DNA from: Deinococcus betulae
Lineage (GTDB): Bacteria > Deinococcota > Deinococci > Deinococcales > Deinococcaceae
Direction: 5' to 3'
Assembly (NCBI RefSeq): GCF_020166395.1
Contig: NZ_JAIQXU010000032.1
Location: forward strand, 1 to 50,056
DNA: 50,056 nt
Position numbers and translations under genes: made by a program. Every line of letters begins with the position of its first letter. Position 1 is the first letter of the stretch. The notes below the pieces were generated by a model. That model was given only the letters and a program-made list of their open reading frames with translations. It ran no database searches and was not told the DNA's origin. Below, one piece after another: positions 32,492 to 42,877 of this stretch.

Positions 32492-32733
32492 GGGGTCTGG
32501 GGTGGCCTCTTGGGAAAATGGTCGGGCACCGGGTCGGCGCCGCCCGGCACGAAGGGATTACAGCGCGCGATGCGCCACGCGGCCAGCCAGCTGCCCTTAA
32601 CGGCGCCGTGCCGTTCCAGGGCCTGCACGGCGTATTCCGAGCAGGTGGGCGTAAAGCGGCAGGTGGGCGCCGGCTTGCGCGGCGACAGGTGCCGCTGGTA
32701 GGCGCGCACCGCCCGCACCAGCCCGCGCTTCAC
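32488..32733 (-). CDS. yidD: Membrane protein insertion efficiency factor YidD
   Basis: The 81-aa protein has the family signature [30 protein letters not shown] and [20 protein letters not shown], with the three conserved cysteines. It is a small amphipathic membrane-associated helper of YidC. The start ATG overlaps the stop of rnpA and its stop overlaps yidC (ATGA in both), giving strict coupling in the rnpA-yidD-yidC order found in most bacteria. Confidence 0.95.
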
Positions 32734-33167
32734 GCGGGGCCGCCGGGCGTCACAGGAGGGGAAGGCACAGGGGCAGGTACGCCGCTGGCGCTTCCTGGGT
32801 TCCCGCCGCCCTTGCTCCGGCGGCTGGGCGCACGGGCCAGCGCGCGGGCCAGCGCCTGTTGCAACTCGCCAAACGGCACCTTCAGGACCGCCGGACCGGG
32901 CATCAGGATGGCGCGGCAGGCCGGCAGGCCGCCCGGCAGGGTGCGCAGGGCTTCCCGCACGCGGCGCCGGGCACGGTTGCGGTCCACGGCGCGCTTCAGG
33001 GTCTTTTTGGGCACCACGATGCCAATCACGGCGCCTGGGCGCCAGGGCTGCCCGTGGCGGGGCCGGTACTCGGTGACGCGCAGGGTAAACAGCGGGTCAC
33101 GGACCACGGCGCCGTGGGCACGCACCTTGCGAAATTCGCGGTCCCCCCGCAATGAATCCAGCGCCAC
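32730..33167 (-). CDS. rnpA: Ribonuclease P protein component
   Basis: The product is 145 aa from GTG 33167. [14 protein letters not shown] is the usual N-terminus. [29 protein letters not shown] is the conserved RNR motif that binds the catalytic RNA. The C-terminal 30 residues ([24 protein letters not shown]) form an unusual Pro/Gly/Ser tail not needed for the fold. The frame remains open upstream of GTG, so the start could lie further up. It follows rpmH by 76 bases and overlaps yidD. Confidence 0.94.
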   Translation of the reverse strand: MALDSLRGDREFRKVRAHGAVVRDPLFTLRVTEYRPRHGQPWRPGAVIGIVVPKKTLKRAVDRNRARRRVREALRTLPGGLPACRAILMPGPAVLKVPFGELQQALARALARAPSRRSKGGGNPGSASGVPAPVPSPPVTPGGPA

Positions 33168-33243
33168 CGGACGGCGGGGCCGTGCCTGCGTGGCGCTGGA
33201 GGTGGGGGACTGCGAAATGGTGGCCGCTCCCGGTAAAGGGGGC

Positions 33244-33387
<144 letters not shown>

Positions 33388-33743
33388 GGTGCTTCTCCTT
33401 GACCACTCGCGGAGCGGGTGCACGGCTCTTCTCAGAACAGAGTCGGCGGCGTCACGCGAGAGCGCCCCCCTGGGGAGGCAAACTCCGGAAGTGTAGCATG
33501 CCGCAGCAGAGGCGGCCAAGAGGCTGGGCCGTCCTCAGCGGTTGGCGCTTCCTGTCAGCTCAAGGCCGGCACTCAGCGCGTCAGGCCCAAAAGGACGCGA
33601 GGCTTTCCATGTGCGGGCTGGGCTGCAAAGCGCCTGAGCGCAGAGCAACTCGGCCTCCTCAGGCCAGAGAGGTCAACACACGCCCACGCCCCGCCTCCAC
33701 ATCTGCGGCAACAGCTGGAATCCCTCTTCTCTAAGCTGACCGC
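33388..33743. other. Divergent promoter region of rpmH and comEA
   Basis: For rpmH (minus) the best candidate is -10 TACACT (33490-33495) with -35 TTGGCC (33514-33519), spacing 18. For comEA (plus) -10 TAAGCT (33732-33737) lies 6 bases before ATG. I see no gene in the 356 bases. Confidence 0.6.
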
Positions 33744-34124
33744 ATGTCCAGTCCCTTCCTGCCCTGGTCGCTGCCTCTGGCGGCCGGGGTGCTGCTCACG
33801 GCGGCCCTGAGCCTGGGGCCCGTGCTGCTGCCGCGTCCACAAGCGCCAACGGTCACGCGCACGTCCCTGCCGCCCGTGACCGCGCCGCAGAGCACCGAGC
33901 CGCCCACCTACCCCACCACCGCCAGCGTTCAGCCGCTGATTTCGGGCCGGGTCAATCTGAACACGGCGTCGCCAGAGCAGTTAGAAGCCCTGCCCAAAGT
34001 GGGGCCAGCACTGGCGGGGCGCATTCTGGCCGGGCGGCCCTACCGGTCGCTGGCCGACCTGGACGCCGTGAAAGGCATCGGGCCAGCGGCCCTGAAAGCC
34101 CTAACGCCCCTGGTGACGTTCTGA
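33744..34124 (+). CDS. comEA: ComEA-family helix-hairpin-helix DNA-binding protein
   Basis: The 126-aa protein has an N-terminal membrane anchor ([20 protein letters not shown]), a Pro/Thr linker and a C-terminal double helix-hairpin-helix ([51 protein letters not shown]). It binds transforming DNA at the membrane and hands it to ComEC, which is encoded immediately downstream. The -10 TAAGCT sits six bases before ATG, suggesting a leaderless mRNA. Its stop overlaps the probable CTG start of comEC. Confidence 0.93.
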   Translation: MSSPFLPWSLPLAAGVLLTAALSLGPVLLPRPQAPTVTRTSLPPVTAPQSTEPPTYPTTASVQPLISGRVNLNTASPEQLEALPKVGPALAGRILAGRPYRSLADLDAVKGIGPAALKALTPLVTF

Positions 34125-36349
34125 GCGGGGCCACCCTGCCGGCCGCAGCGCGGCCCAGCACCAGCGCGCCGGCCCGCGCCGGCCGACTGGCCTGGCCGCT
34201 GCCGGCCCTGCTGGGCGCCATCGGCGGCATTCTGCTGGCCCTGGGCCACGGCTGGGGCGCGGCGGTGCTGGGCCTGGGCGCGGGGCTGGCGGTCTGGGAC
34301 GCCCGCCCACTGCTGGCAGGGCTGGCGCTGGTGGGCGGCGCGGCCGGATGGTGGGCCGCCACCACAGCCCTGAACCGTCCCGAGCCCCTGACACCCTGGC
34401 TGGGGGCGCAGGTCACGCTGCGCGGCGAGTGGGACGGCCAGTTTCTGACCTTGCAGGCGCCGCGCGCCCGCGTGGCGCTGGCGCCCAAACCCACCCAGGG
34501 ACCGGGGCAGCTGGAGGTGGCTGGCCGACTGGTGATCCCCGAGGGCCGCCGCACGCCCGGCGGCTTTGACCAGGCGGCGTGGCTGCGCTCTCAGGGCGGC
34601 CTGTTCGTGCCCGCACCCGGCGCGGTGCTGGTGGCGGCCAGGGTGCAGCGGCACGTCCCGGAAGGCGGCCTGCGCGGCTGGTTTCGCCGGGGGCTGACGG
34701 CAGGCCTCTCGGGGCAGCAGGCCGCGCTGATGCAGGCGGTGGAACTGGGCGACCGGGGCGACATCGGCCGCGAGAGCTTTGGAGACGGTACAGAAGTCAG
34801 GGACGCCTTTAACCGTGCGGGGCTGGCGCACCTGATGGCGCTGTCGGGACAGAACGTCGCCCTGATTACCGGCGTGCTGGTCTGGCTGCTGATTCGCGCG
34901 GGCGCCGCTCCTGCGTGGCGTTACGGTCTGCCCGCCGCGCTGCTGGCGCCCTACCTGCTGCTGCTGGTGCAGCCGTCGCCCAGCATCACGCGGGCGGTCA
35001 TCATGGGCGCGGCGGTGCTGCTGGGCCTGACCGCCGGGCGCGGACGGCCCGACCCCCTGGCCCTGATCTCGCTGGCGGCGCTGGCCTGCCTGCTGCTGTT
35101 TCCGCTGTGGCTACTGGACGTGGGCTTTCAGCTGTCGTTTCTAGCGGTGCTGGCCCTGACCCAGACCGAGCGCGTGGCCGCCCGCCTGCCCGCGCGCTGG
35201 CCCCGCTGGCTGAAACTGGCGCTGGTCGCCACGGTTCTGGCCGAGCTGGGCACCCTGCCAGTGGTGGCCGGCACCTTTGGGCAGATTCCGGTGGTGGGCC
35301 TGCCCGCCAATCTAGTAGCCGGGGCCATCATGGCGGCGCTGGTGCCACTAGGCTTTCTGGCCGGTCTGCTGGGGCCGCTGGCCGCGCCCGTCAACCTGCT
35401 GACAGGACCTCTGGCCTCGGCGCTGCTGGCGGTGGCCGAAACCTTTGGCCGCGCGCCCGTGCTGACCTGGGGCAGCATCGGCGCGGCGGGGGTGGTGGCT
35501 TACGCAACCGCACTGGGGGCCGGCTGGCTGTGGCTGATGAACCGCGTCCGGCTGGAGGTGGCGCTGGGCACTGTCCTTGCGGGCCTGCTGCTGACCGCCC
35601 TACCGGGCTGGCTGGCCCCGGCGCGCGAGGTGGTGTATCTGGATGTCGGGCAGGGCGACAGCACCCTGATTCGCCTGCCGGGCCTGACCATGCTGATTGA
35701 CGCGGGCGGTTCGGTGGGCAGCGACTACGATGTGGGCGGCCGCACCGTTGTGCCGGCCCTGCGGGCACTGGGAGTCCGCAAGATTGACGTGCTGGTCGCT
35801 TCGCACGCCGATACCGACCATATCGAAGGGGTGCCGGCCGTGCTGCGCGCCCTGCCGGTGGGCGAGCTGTGGATTGGGCACCACAAACGCGGCGACCCTG
35901 TGCTGGACGCCGTGCTGGCCGAAGCCCAGGCCCAGGGCGTCCCCGTGCGCGAGGTGCGGCGCGGGGACCGCGTGCAGGCGGCGGGCGCGGCCCTGACGGT
36001 GTTGTGGCCAGCCGGGCAGGGCTGGCACCCCGAAGACAACGAGAACAGCGTGGCCCTGACCCTGGAATCGGGCGCCTGGCGCGCGGCGTTTCTGGGCGAC
36101 CTGAACCAGCAGGGCGAGGTGCTGGCCAGCCCCGGCAACCTGGATGTCCTCAAAGCGCCCCACCACGGCAGCCGCTACTCCACCGGCGAGGCGCTGCTGG
36201 CCCAGGCCACCCCCGCCGACACCGTGCTGAGCGTGGGACGCAATACCTACGGCCACCCTCACCCCGACGTGCTGGCGCGGCTGGCACAGGCCCAGTCCAG
36301 GGTGTGGCGCACCGATCAGGTGGGGACCATTCGGTGGGCGATTCCGTAG
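34121..36349 (+). CDS. comEC: DNA internalisation/competence protein ComEC
   Basis: The protein is about 742 aa if it starts at CTG 34121 (CTGA overlap with comEA), or 694 aa from GTG 34265. The added residues form a sensible first membrane segment ([22 protein letters not shown]), so I favour the longer form. After an OB-like domain comes the Competence domain of many helices ([38 protein letters not shown]). A C-terminal metallo-beta-lactamase domain has [24 protein letters not shown] and [12 protein letters not shown]. ComEC forms the channel for single-stranded DNA uptake. The HADTDH and HHGS motifs suggest an active nuclease domain. Confidence 0.92.
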   Translation: MSGATLPAAARPSTSAPARAGRLAWPLPALLGAIGGILLALGHGWGAAVLGLGAGLAVWDARPLLAGLALVGGAAGWWAATTALNRPEPLTPWLGAQVTLRGEWDGQFLTLQAPRARVALAPKPTQGPGQLEVAGRLVIPEGRRTPGGFDQAAWLRSQGGLFVPAPGAVLVAARVQRHVPEGGLRGWFRRGLTAGLSGQQAALMQAVELGDRGDIGRESFGDGTEVRDAFNRAGLAHLMALSGQNVALITGVLVWLLIRAGAAPAWRYGLPAALLAPYLLLLVQPSPSITRAVIMGAAVLLGLTAGRGRPDPLALISLAALACLLLFPLWLLDVGFQLSFLAVLALTQTERVAARLPARWPRWLKLALVATVLAELGTLPVVAGTFGQIPVVGLPANLVAGAIMAALVPLGFLAGLLGPLAAPVNLLTGPLASALLAVAETFGRAPVLTWGSIGAAGVVAYATALGAGWLWLMNRVRLEVALGTVLAGLLLTALPGWLAPAREVVYLDVGQGDSTLIRLPGLTMLIDAGGSVGSDYDVGGRTVVPALRALGVRKIDVLVASHADTDHIEGVPAVLRALPVGELWIGHHKRGDPVLDAVLAEAQAQGVPVREVRRGDRVQAAGAALTVLWPAGQGWHPEDNENSVALTLESGAWRAAFLGDLNQQGEVLASPGNLDVLKAPHHGSRYSTGEALLAQATPADTVLSVGRNTYGHPHPDVLARLAQAQSRVWRTDQVGTIRWAIP

Positions 36350-36368
36350 GGCAGGAAAGAAGAATCGA

Positions 36369-36818
36369 TTAGAAAAGGGAGCGCAGGCCGTCCCAGCCGT
36401 CGACCAGTTCCGTGAAGCGGGCAGCGCCGTGCAGGTGGGCATCAAGAACACTGGGGAGCCACGGCAGCACATCGGGGGGCAGGCGGTCTGGGGCAAACCA
36501 GGCCACCTCAGAGGTTTTGTCCAGAGGCCGAGCTTCCCCTGCCCAGGTCCGGGCCAGGAAAAACACGTCCAGGCCCTGCGTACCGTCCAGGTCGTAGCGG
36601 CAGGCGCCCAGGCAGGTCAGGGCGTCTGGGTGAACCACCAAGCCCACCTCTTCCAGCGTCTCGCGGGCTGCCGTCTGGGCCAGACCCTCGCCCCGTTCCA
36701 CCCGCCCGCCCGGCAGCCCCCAGAGGCCGTGGGCATACGAGGACCCGTCGCGGCGGCCCAGCAAGAGGCGCCCGGCCCCGTCCTGCACCGCCAGCCACGC
36801 CACCAGCTGAAAGCTCAT
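36369..36818 (-). CDS. NUDIX hydrolase, tandem copy 2
   Basis: The product is 149 aa from ATG 36818. NUDIX box [27 protein letters not shown] (about 33-59) is complete. N-terminus [26 protein letters not shown] and C-terminal half [13 protein letters not shown] closely parallel the upstream gene, so the two arose by duplication. Its ATG overlaps the upstream stop (ATGA). The substrate is not deducible; the [18 protein letters not shown] region resembles MutT-like proteins. Confidence 0.9.
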   Translation of the reverse strand: MSFQLVAWLAVQDGAGRLLLGRRDGSSYAHGLWGLPGGRVERGEGLAQTAARETLEEVGLVVHPDALTCLGACRYDLDGTQGLDVFFLARTWAGEARPLDKTSEVAWFAPDRLPPDVLPWLPSVLDAHLHGAARFTELVDGWDGLRSLF

Positions 36819-37273
36819 GCCAGGCCACCCAGCGCGCGTACCTGGCGCACGTCCCGCAACTGTTCTGTAACGGGCACGCCCCACGCCAGGTGGGCCTCCA
36901 GAACGGCGGGCAGCCAGGGCAGGCACTTCGATGGGAGCGCCGACGGCAGAACCCAGGCAACGGCCGAGGTCTTGTGCAGCGGCTGTGGCTCACCTGTCCA
37001 CTGGCGAGCCAGAAAGAGAAAATCGGTGCCCTGCGCGCCGTCCACCTCGTAACGGCGCACGCCCAGGACCGACAGGACCTGCGGGTGCAGCGTCAGCCCA
37101 GTTTCTTCCCGGACCTCGCGCGCCGCCGCTTCGGGGAGGCCCTCGCCGGGTTCGACCTGCCCGCCTGGCAGCCCCCACAGCCCGTGCCCGTACACTGACC
37201 CGTCTCGCCGCCCCAGCAGCACGCGGCCCCCAGCGTCTTGAAGCACTGTCCACACCAGCAGATTGCGCATCAT
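36815..37273 (-). CDS. NUDIX hydrolase, tandem copy 1
   Basis: The 152-aa product starts at 37273 (MMRN) or the adjacent ATG 37270. The NUDIX box [27 protein letters not shown] (about 34-60) is intact. It shares the frame of the downstream copy throughout: [57 protein letters not shown]. It is divergent from the 37323 gene with about 50 bases between the starts. Both copies are likely co-transcribed. Confidence 0.9.
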   Translation of the reverse strand: MMRNLLVWTVLQDAGGRVLLGRRDGSVYGHGLWGLPGGQVEPGEGLPEAAAREVREETGLTLHPQVLSVLGVRRYEVDGAQGTDFLFLARQWTGEPQPLHKTSAVAWVLPSALPSKCLPWLPAVLEAHLAWGVPVTEQLRDVRQVRALGGLA

Positions 37274-37322
37274 GCCTCAGGGTGACACGCCAGACGCGCC
37301 CTTCTGGCCTAGCATCAGGGCA

Positions 37323-37781
37323 ATGAGCTGCATTCTGCGCGTCTACGGCTACTTTGATGTGACCGCTTTTCTGGCCGAAACCGCGTTTGCCTCACATTGG
37401 GTGTGGCGGGAAGGCGACCTGCTGGGGCGCCCACCCCGTCCTGTAGGAGACTCTGGCTTTCTGCTGGCAACCAGTCAGGCCGAATTTGACCAGCCAGGCC
37501 AACAAATTGAGGATACCATCCTTTTCCTAGAGACGCACCACGCCAGCCTGCTGGCCCTGCACCAGCGGCTGACAGCCACAGACCCCACGCTGAACCATAG
37601 CGACATGGAACTGGACTTTGGGATCGAGGACCGCGTCGGCATGCTGGACGAAAAGGGCCGTGAGATCGTGCACCAGTCTGACCATTTTCCGGCGGCACTG
37701 ATTCGGCTGGCGGGTGAGGTAGGCCTCAGCCTGAGCGTCTCCCGTTACCCCCGAACGCTGCCGGAAGACGAAGACCTCTGA
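37323..37781 (+). CDS. Hypothetical protein, possibly DUF4279-like
   Basis: The 152-aa soluble protein begins MSCILRVYGYFDVTAFLAE with WREGDLLGRPPRP and HASLLALHQRL later. The pattern (short beta strand, helix, W-x-x-GD) recalls DUF4279 immunity-like proteins, but I cannot be sure. A -10 TAGCAT (37310-37315) lies seven bases before the ATG, so the start is well supported as leaderless. It has no signal peptide and no operon partner. Confidence 0.65.
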   Translation: MSCILRVYGYFDVTAFLAETAFASHWVWREGDLLGRPPRPVGDSGFLLATSQAEFDQPGQQIEDTILFLETHHASLLALHQRLTATDPTLNHSDMELDFGIEDRVGMLDEKGREIVHQSDHFPAALIRLAGEVGLSLSVSRYPRTLPEDEDL

Positions 37782-37961
37782 CGCCTGACAGGAGCCGCCC
37801 GCTCTGCCCTGGGGAGACGGCACAGCCCTCACTTCCGTTGACACCGCAGGCTATGCCCCCCCCTCTGCTCTCTCTGCTGCGCAGCTTTTCAGGGCGCTCG
37901 AAGACAACCCTCAGGCGCACTGACTCCCCCTGTGCGTTCTGCGCTATCCTCGCGGGTGCGT

Positions 37962-38109
37962 CACCGGGGGTGCCGAACCGAAGCAGGTTTGGCTGAGACT
38001 TACCCCAGGAACCTGATCCGGGTCATTCCGGCGGAGGGAGCGTGACCGGCCCCGCCCTGCATACTGGCGGCGGCCCCCGCTTCCCCTCGTGACGCGAGGG
38101 GACTTTTTT
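37962..38109 (+). promoter_or_regulatory. TPP riboswitch of the thiamine operon
   Basis: The conserved core is present: GGGGGTGCC, GGCTGAGA (about 37991-37998), ACCTGATCCGGGTCAT (about 38011-38026), then GGAGGGA. A promoter -10 TATCCT sits at 37945-37950. Downstream, TCCCCTCG-TGACG-CGAGGGGA (38082-38102) followed by a T6 run (38104-38109) forms a terminator whose 3' arm contains the thiB ribosome site (AGGGGA). Binding of TPP should therefore shut off transcription and possibly translation. Confidence 0.93.
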
Positions 38110-39138
<1,029 letters not shown>

Positions 39139-39687
39139 GGCGGACGGGTAGCGGTGTGGGGGGTGAGATGTCGCTTGCTTGCCCCACCCCCCATCCCCAG
39201 AGGGGACGGGAGAGCAACGTTGGCACTGGGGAGGGGTTGACTGGCGCGGCGGAAGAGAGTTGTCTTTCTACGCGGTGGACGCCGTGGCACACCTGTCGCC
39301 CATCGCCTCACGCCCGCGCGCTGCGCGCACGACGGCTTCCGTTGCTGGCCCTGGGATGGTGGCAGGTGAGGACGCTTAAGGCGCGAGATTCTACTGTTGA
39401 AAGGCGCTCAAGCAACAGCTTCTTTTTCAAAGTCGAACCTCTGGGCCGCACCAAGACCCCTTGCCCCAATCCCGCCCAGGTCCAGACGAGGCCAGACCCA
39501 TGACCAAGTTGAGCAGACCCACCAACGTCAGTAGACACCCTGGCCGAGCGCAGCGCTGCTCGCCCTGTCATCAGGTTCCAGGCGCATCAGTCAAATCAGC
39601 AGCAACGTGCAGGCCGCCCTGCGCGGCGAAGTCGTCCCCCTTTGTGGGCTGGGGAGTGAGGCACACGCACAGAGCAACTGGTTGCCC
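39139..39687. other. Unusually long gap inside the thiamine operon
   Basis: 549 bases between thiB and thiP with no supported gene. It contains a possible hairpin TGGGGGGT/ACCCCCCA (39157-39192) and a terminator-like CTGTTG/CAACAG stem followed by CTTCTTTTT (39394-39427). These could reduce read-through into thiP or mark a decayed insertion. Confidence 0.5.
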
Positions 39688-41229
39688 ATGACCCGTCTCA
39701 CTTCCTTTCTGCTCACCCTGCCAGGCCTCCTCTTCGTCACCCTCTGCCTGGCCCTGCCCCTCGCCCGCACCATGCTCGAAGGCGGCGTGACCCTGGCCGT
39801 CTGGGCCGACCCCTATTTCCAGGGCCGCCTGCTGTGGACGCTGGCCCAGGCCGTCACCACGGCTGGTCTGGCCCTGCTGCTGGGCGTGCCGCTGGCTTTT
39901 TTGCTGGCCCGCTTTCAACTGCGCGGCCAGCAGACCTTTCTGCGCCTGCTGCTGCTGCCTTTCGTCACGCCCACGCTGGTCGCCGTGCTGGGGCTCTCGG
40001 CGCTGCTGGGGCCGCAAGGTTGGGTCACGCGCCTGACCGGCCTGGACCTCAGCGACACGCCCCTGCTGCTGGTGCTGGGCAACCTCTTTTTCAATCTGCC
40101 GGTGATGGTGCGCCTGAGCTACGCCAGCTTTGCGCGGGTGCCGGCCGGCCTGCTGGGGGCGGCGCGCAGCCTGGGCGCCAGCGCAAGGCGTGCGGCGTGG
40201 GACATTGCCCTGCCACTGGCCCTGCCAGGGGTGCTGGCCGGAGCCGTGCTGGTCTTTCTGTATTCCGCCCTGAGCTTTGGCCTGCCCCTGGCGCTGGGGG
40301 GCGAGCGCTACGCCACGCTGGAGGTCGAGATTTACACCCTGACCGCCCTGCAACTGCGGCTGCCCGAGGCCAGCGCGCTGATTGTGGGGCAGCTGGGCCT
40401 GACGCTGCTGGCCACCTGGACCTACGTGCGCCTGACGCGCGGCGGCGTGGGCGTGTCGGCGGCAGCCCGGCCCCCCGCACGCGGCGCCGCCCGGCTGGCC
40501 CTGCTGGGCCTGGGGGGCCTGACGGTCCTGATCTGTTTTGCGCCGCTGCTGGCTGTGGTGGCGCGCGGCCTGCTGGGCACAGGCGGCCCCACCCTGTCCT
40601 ACTGGCAGGGCGTACTGGCCGACGACACCACCCCGCTGCTGGCCTGGAACACCATGCGCTTTGGCCTGATGGCTCTGGCCGGGGCCACAGTGCTGGGGGG
40701 GCTGTACGCGCTGGGGGCGTGGCAGGCCCGGTCACGGGTGCTTGACCTCGTTTCGCTGCTGCCACTGATGGTCTCGCCGGTCAGTCTGGCGGTGGGCTAC
40801 CTGCTGGCCTATCCGGCGCTGGCCGCCAGCCTGCCGCTGCTGATCGCGGCCTATACCCTGCTGGCCTGGCCGCTGGTGGTGCGCTCGGTGCTGCCGGCCC
40901 TGCGCGCCATTCCGCCCCGGCTACACGAAGCGGCGCGGTCACTGGGCGCCAGCAGTGCGGCGGCTTTCCGCACCGTCACCTGGCCGCTGGCGGCGCCCGC
41001 CCTGCGCGGCGGCGGCGCACTGGCCCTGGCCACGGTGCTGGGTGAATTTGGCGCGACCCTGGTGCTGACCCGCCCCGAATGGGCCACCCTCAGCACCGGC
41101 CTGTATGACCGCCTGGGCCGCCCCGGCGAGCGGAATCTGGGCGAGGCGTGTGCGCTGGCCACCCTGCTGCTGGTCCTGGCCGGGCTGGCCTTTACCCTGC
41201 TGGACGGCGGCGAAGGCGAGGTGACCTAG
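39688..41229 (+). CDS. thiP: Thiamine ABC transporter permease
   Basis: The product is 513 aa from ATG 39688, with about 12 helices. Two fused binding-protein-dependent permease domains are visible, each with an EAA-like loop: [22 protein letters not shown] (about 175-195) and [22 protein letters not shown] (about 415-435), the contact sites for the ATPase. The two-domain architecture is the ThiP norm. Codons upstream of 39688 in the same frame lack a permease match. thiQ follows after one base. Confidence 0.93.
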   Translation: MTRLTSFLLTLPGLLFVTLCLALPLARTMLEGGVTLAVWADPYFQGRLLWTLAQAVTTAGLALLLGVPLAFLLARFQLRGQQTFLRLLLLPFVTPTLVAVLGLSALLGPQGWVTRLTGLDLSDTPLLLVLGNLFFNLPVMVRLSYASFARVPAGLLGAARSLGASARRAAWDIALPLALPGVLAGAVLVFLYSALSFGLPLALGGERYATLEVEIYTLTALQLRLPEASALIVGQLGLTLLATWTYVRLTRGGVGVSAAARPPARGAARLALLGLGGLTVLICFAPLLAVVARGLLGTGGPTLSYWQGVLADDTTPLLAWNTMRFGLMALAGATVLGGLYALGAWQARSRVLDLVSLLPLMVSPVSLAVGYLLAYPALAASLPLLIAAYTLLAWPLVVRSVLPALRAIPPRLHEAARSLGASSAAAFRTVTWPLAAPALRGGGALALATVLGEFGATLVLTRPEWATLSTGLYDRLGRPGERNLGEACALATLLLVLAGLAFTLLDGGEGEVT

Positions 41230-41230
41230 G

Positions 41231-42217
41231 ATGCAGGAGCCCATGACCGCCCCCGCCCTGACCCTCAGCAGCCTTCACAAAGCCTTTGGCCCCGTCCAGG
41301 CCGTGCAGGACGTGTCCCTGACTGTTCAGTCTAGCGAAACAGTGGCGCTGCTGGGGCCGTCGGGCTGCGGCAAGAGCACGGTGCTGCGACTGGTCGCTGG
41401 ACTGGACCGGCCTGACAGCGGCGCCGTGCAGATTGGCGGCCAGGACGTGACCGCTCGCCCCCCCGAAGCCCGCCGGGTGGGCCTGGTGTTTCAGGACTAC
41501 GCCCTCTTTCCGCACCTGAGCGTGCTGGACAACGTGGCATATGGCCCCCGCGTTCGCGGCGCCCCGCGCGCCCAGGCCCAGCGCCGCGCCCAGGAAGCTC
41601 TGGCGCTGGTCGAATTGACGGGGCTGGAGGCCCGCCGCCCCGCCCAGCTGTCCGGCGGGCAGGCGCAGCGGGCGGCACTGGCCCGCGCCCTGGCCACCGA
41701 CGCGCCCCTGCTGCTGCTGGACGAACCGATGTCCAACCTCGACGAGCGCCTGCGCGCCGAGCTGCGGGCCAGCCTGCGGGCGCTGTTTGCGCGGGTGGGG
41801 GCAGGCGTGTTGCTGGTCACCCACGACCAGCGCGAGGCGCGCGCGCTGGCCAGCCGCGTAGCAGTGATGCGGGCCGGGCAGCTGATCCAGACAGGCCCGG
41901 CCGAGGCGGTGTTCACGGCCCCGGCCACCGCCTGGGTCGCTGCCTTTCTGGGCGAAGCCAACCTGCTGCCCGCTGGGCCTGGCCAGGTGCGCCATATCCC
42001 TGAAACGGCCCTGCACCTGGGGGCAGGCGAGGCGTGGCCAGCGGTGGCCGCCCCAGCCGGCGAGGGCGGCACGCCCGTCACCGTGACCCACCCCCTTGGC
42101 CCGCTGCACCTGACCCTCAGTCCGCGTGAGGCGACACTGCTGGAGGGCGGCAGGTTGCGCCTGACGGTGGACGACGCGCAGGTGCGCCTGCTGCCCGACG
42201 ACCGGGAGGGCGCGTGA
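41231..42217 (+). CDS. thiQ: Thiamine ABC transporter ATP-binding protein
   Basis: The product is 328 aa (or 324 from ATG 41243). Walker A is GPSGCGKST (about 38-46), the Q loop is VFQDYALFP, the signature LSGGQAQRAALARAL, Walker B LLLLDEPMSNLD, and the H loop LVTHDQREA. A C-terminal regulatory region of about 110 residues follows (ATAWVAAFLGEANLLPAGPG). It energises ThiP/ThiB uptake of thiamine. It follows thiP immediately and overlaps the GTG start of thiN (GTGA). Confidence 0.94.
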   Translation: MQEPMTAPALTLSSLHKAFGPVQAVQDVSLTVQSSETVALLGPSGCGKSTVLRLVAGLDRPDSGAVQIGGQDVTARPPEARRVGLVFQDYALFPHLSVLDNVAYGPRVRGAPRAQAQRRAQEALALVELTGLEARRPAQLSGGQAQRAALARALATDAPLLLLDEPMSNLDERLRAELRASLRALFARVGAGVLLVTHDQREARALASRVAVMRAGQLIQTGPAEAVFTAPATAWVAAFLGEANLLPAGPGQVRHIPETALHLGAGEAWPAVAAPAGEGGTPVTVTHPLGPLHLTLSPREATLLEGGRLRLTVDDAQVRLLPDDREGA

Positions 42218-42849
42218 TTGCCTGGATTCTGGTGGGGGGCCGCCTCATCCTTTCGCCCCTGCTGGGCATGCTGCCGCGCCCAGACCTCGTGATCGCGGCG
42301 GATGGCGGCGCGCGCCACGCGGCCCTGCTGGGGGTCCCAGTGGACACCTGGGTGGGCGACTTCGATTCCTCGGAAGGGGTGCACATCAGCGCGCCGCGAG
42401 AAGTTCACCCCACCGCCAAGAACGCCACCGACGCCGAACTGGCTGTACAGGCCGCCCGCAGCCGCGGCGCCACCGAACTGGTCGTTCTGGGCGCCTTTGG
42501 GGGCCGCTTCGACCACGCCCTGGCCCTGGCCCTGGGCGCTGCGCGCCTGACCGGCGAGGGCCTGCGCGTCACCCTGACCAGCGGCGATGAATGGGGCTGG
42601 CCGCTCCTTCCCGGCTCTCCCCTGTCGCTGGCCCTGCCCCCCGGCGCCACCCTGAGCGTGCTAGCACTGACCGAGCTGCGCGCCCTGACCCTGCGCGGCG
42701 TGCGCTGGCCCCTGACGGGCGCCAATGTCCCCCTGGGCAGCGGCTGGACCGTCAGTAATGAGGTCCAGGAAGAGCGGGTCACCGCCGAACTGGGCGCGGG
42801 CCTCGCCCTGCTGACCCTCCTTCCCGACACAGAAGAGGAGCCGCGCTAG
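42214..42849 (+). CDS. thiN: Thiamine pyrophosphokinase
   Basis: The 211-aa protein transfers pyrophosphate from ATP to thiamine, forming TPP. Family motifs: VIAADGGARHAALLGVPVDTWVGDFDS (substrate and Mg-binding), KNATDAELAVQAARSRGATELVVLGAFGGRFDHALA, and a C-terminal beta-barrel half with LPLG-type SNEV. GTG 42214 overlaps the thiQ stop. Its place in a transporter operon under TPP control closes the loop from uptake to cofactor. A terminator overlaps its stop. Confidence 0.93.
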   Translation: MIAWILVGGRLILSPLLGMLPRPDLVIAADGGARHAALLGVPVDTWVGDFDSSEGVHISAPREVHPTAKNATDAELAVQAARSRGATELVVLGAFGGRFDHALALALGAARLTGEGLRVTLTSGDEWGWPLLPGSPLSLALPPGATLSVLALTELRALTLRGVRWPLTGANVPLGSGWTVSNEVQEERVTAELGAGLALLTLLPDTEEEPR

Positions 42850-42864
42850 GGCCGCTCCTCTTTT
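42835..42864 (+). terminator. thiN terminator overlapping the stop codon
   Basis: GAGGAGC (42835-42841, last codons of thiN) pairs with GCTCCTC (42854-42860) and is followed by TTTT. The 5' arm is within the coding sequence. Confidence 0.8.
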
Positions 42865-42877
42865 CTCCCTGCTCAGC

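Noticed and set aside
39571..40353. 260-aa open frame antisense to thiP
   Set aside because: Gln-rich shadow, no motifs; thiP on the plus strand explains the region.
41192..42109. 305-aa open frame antisense to thiQ
   Set aside because: Shadow frame; all conserved ABC motifs are on the plus strand.
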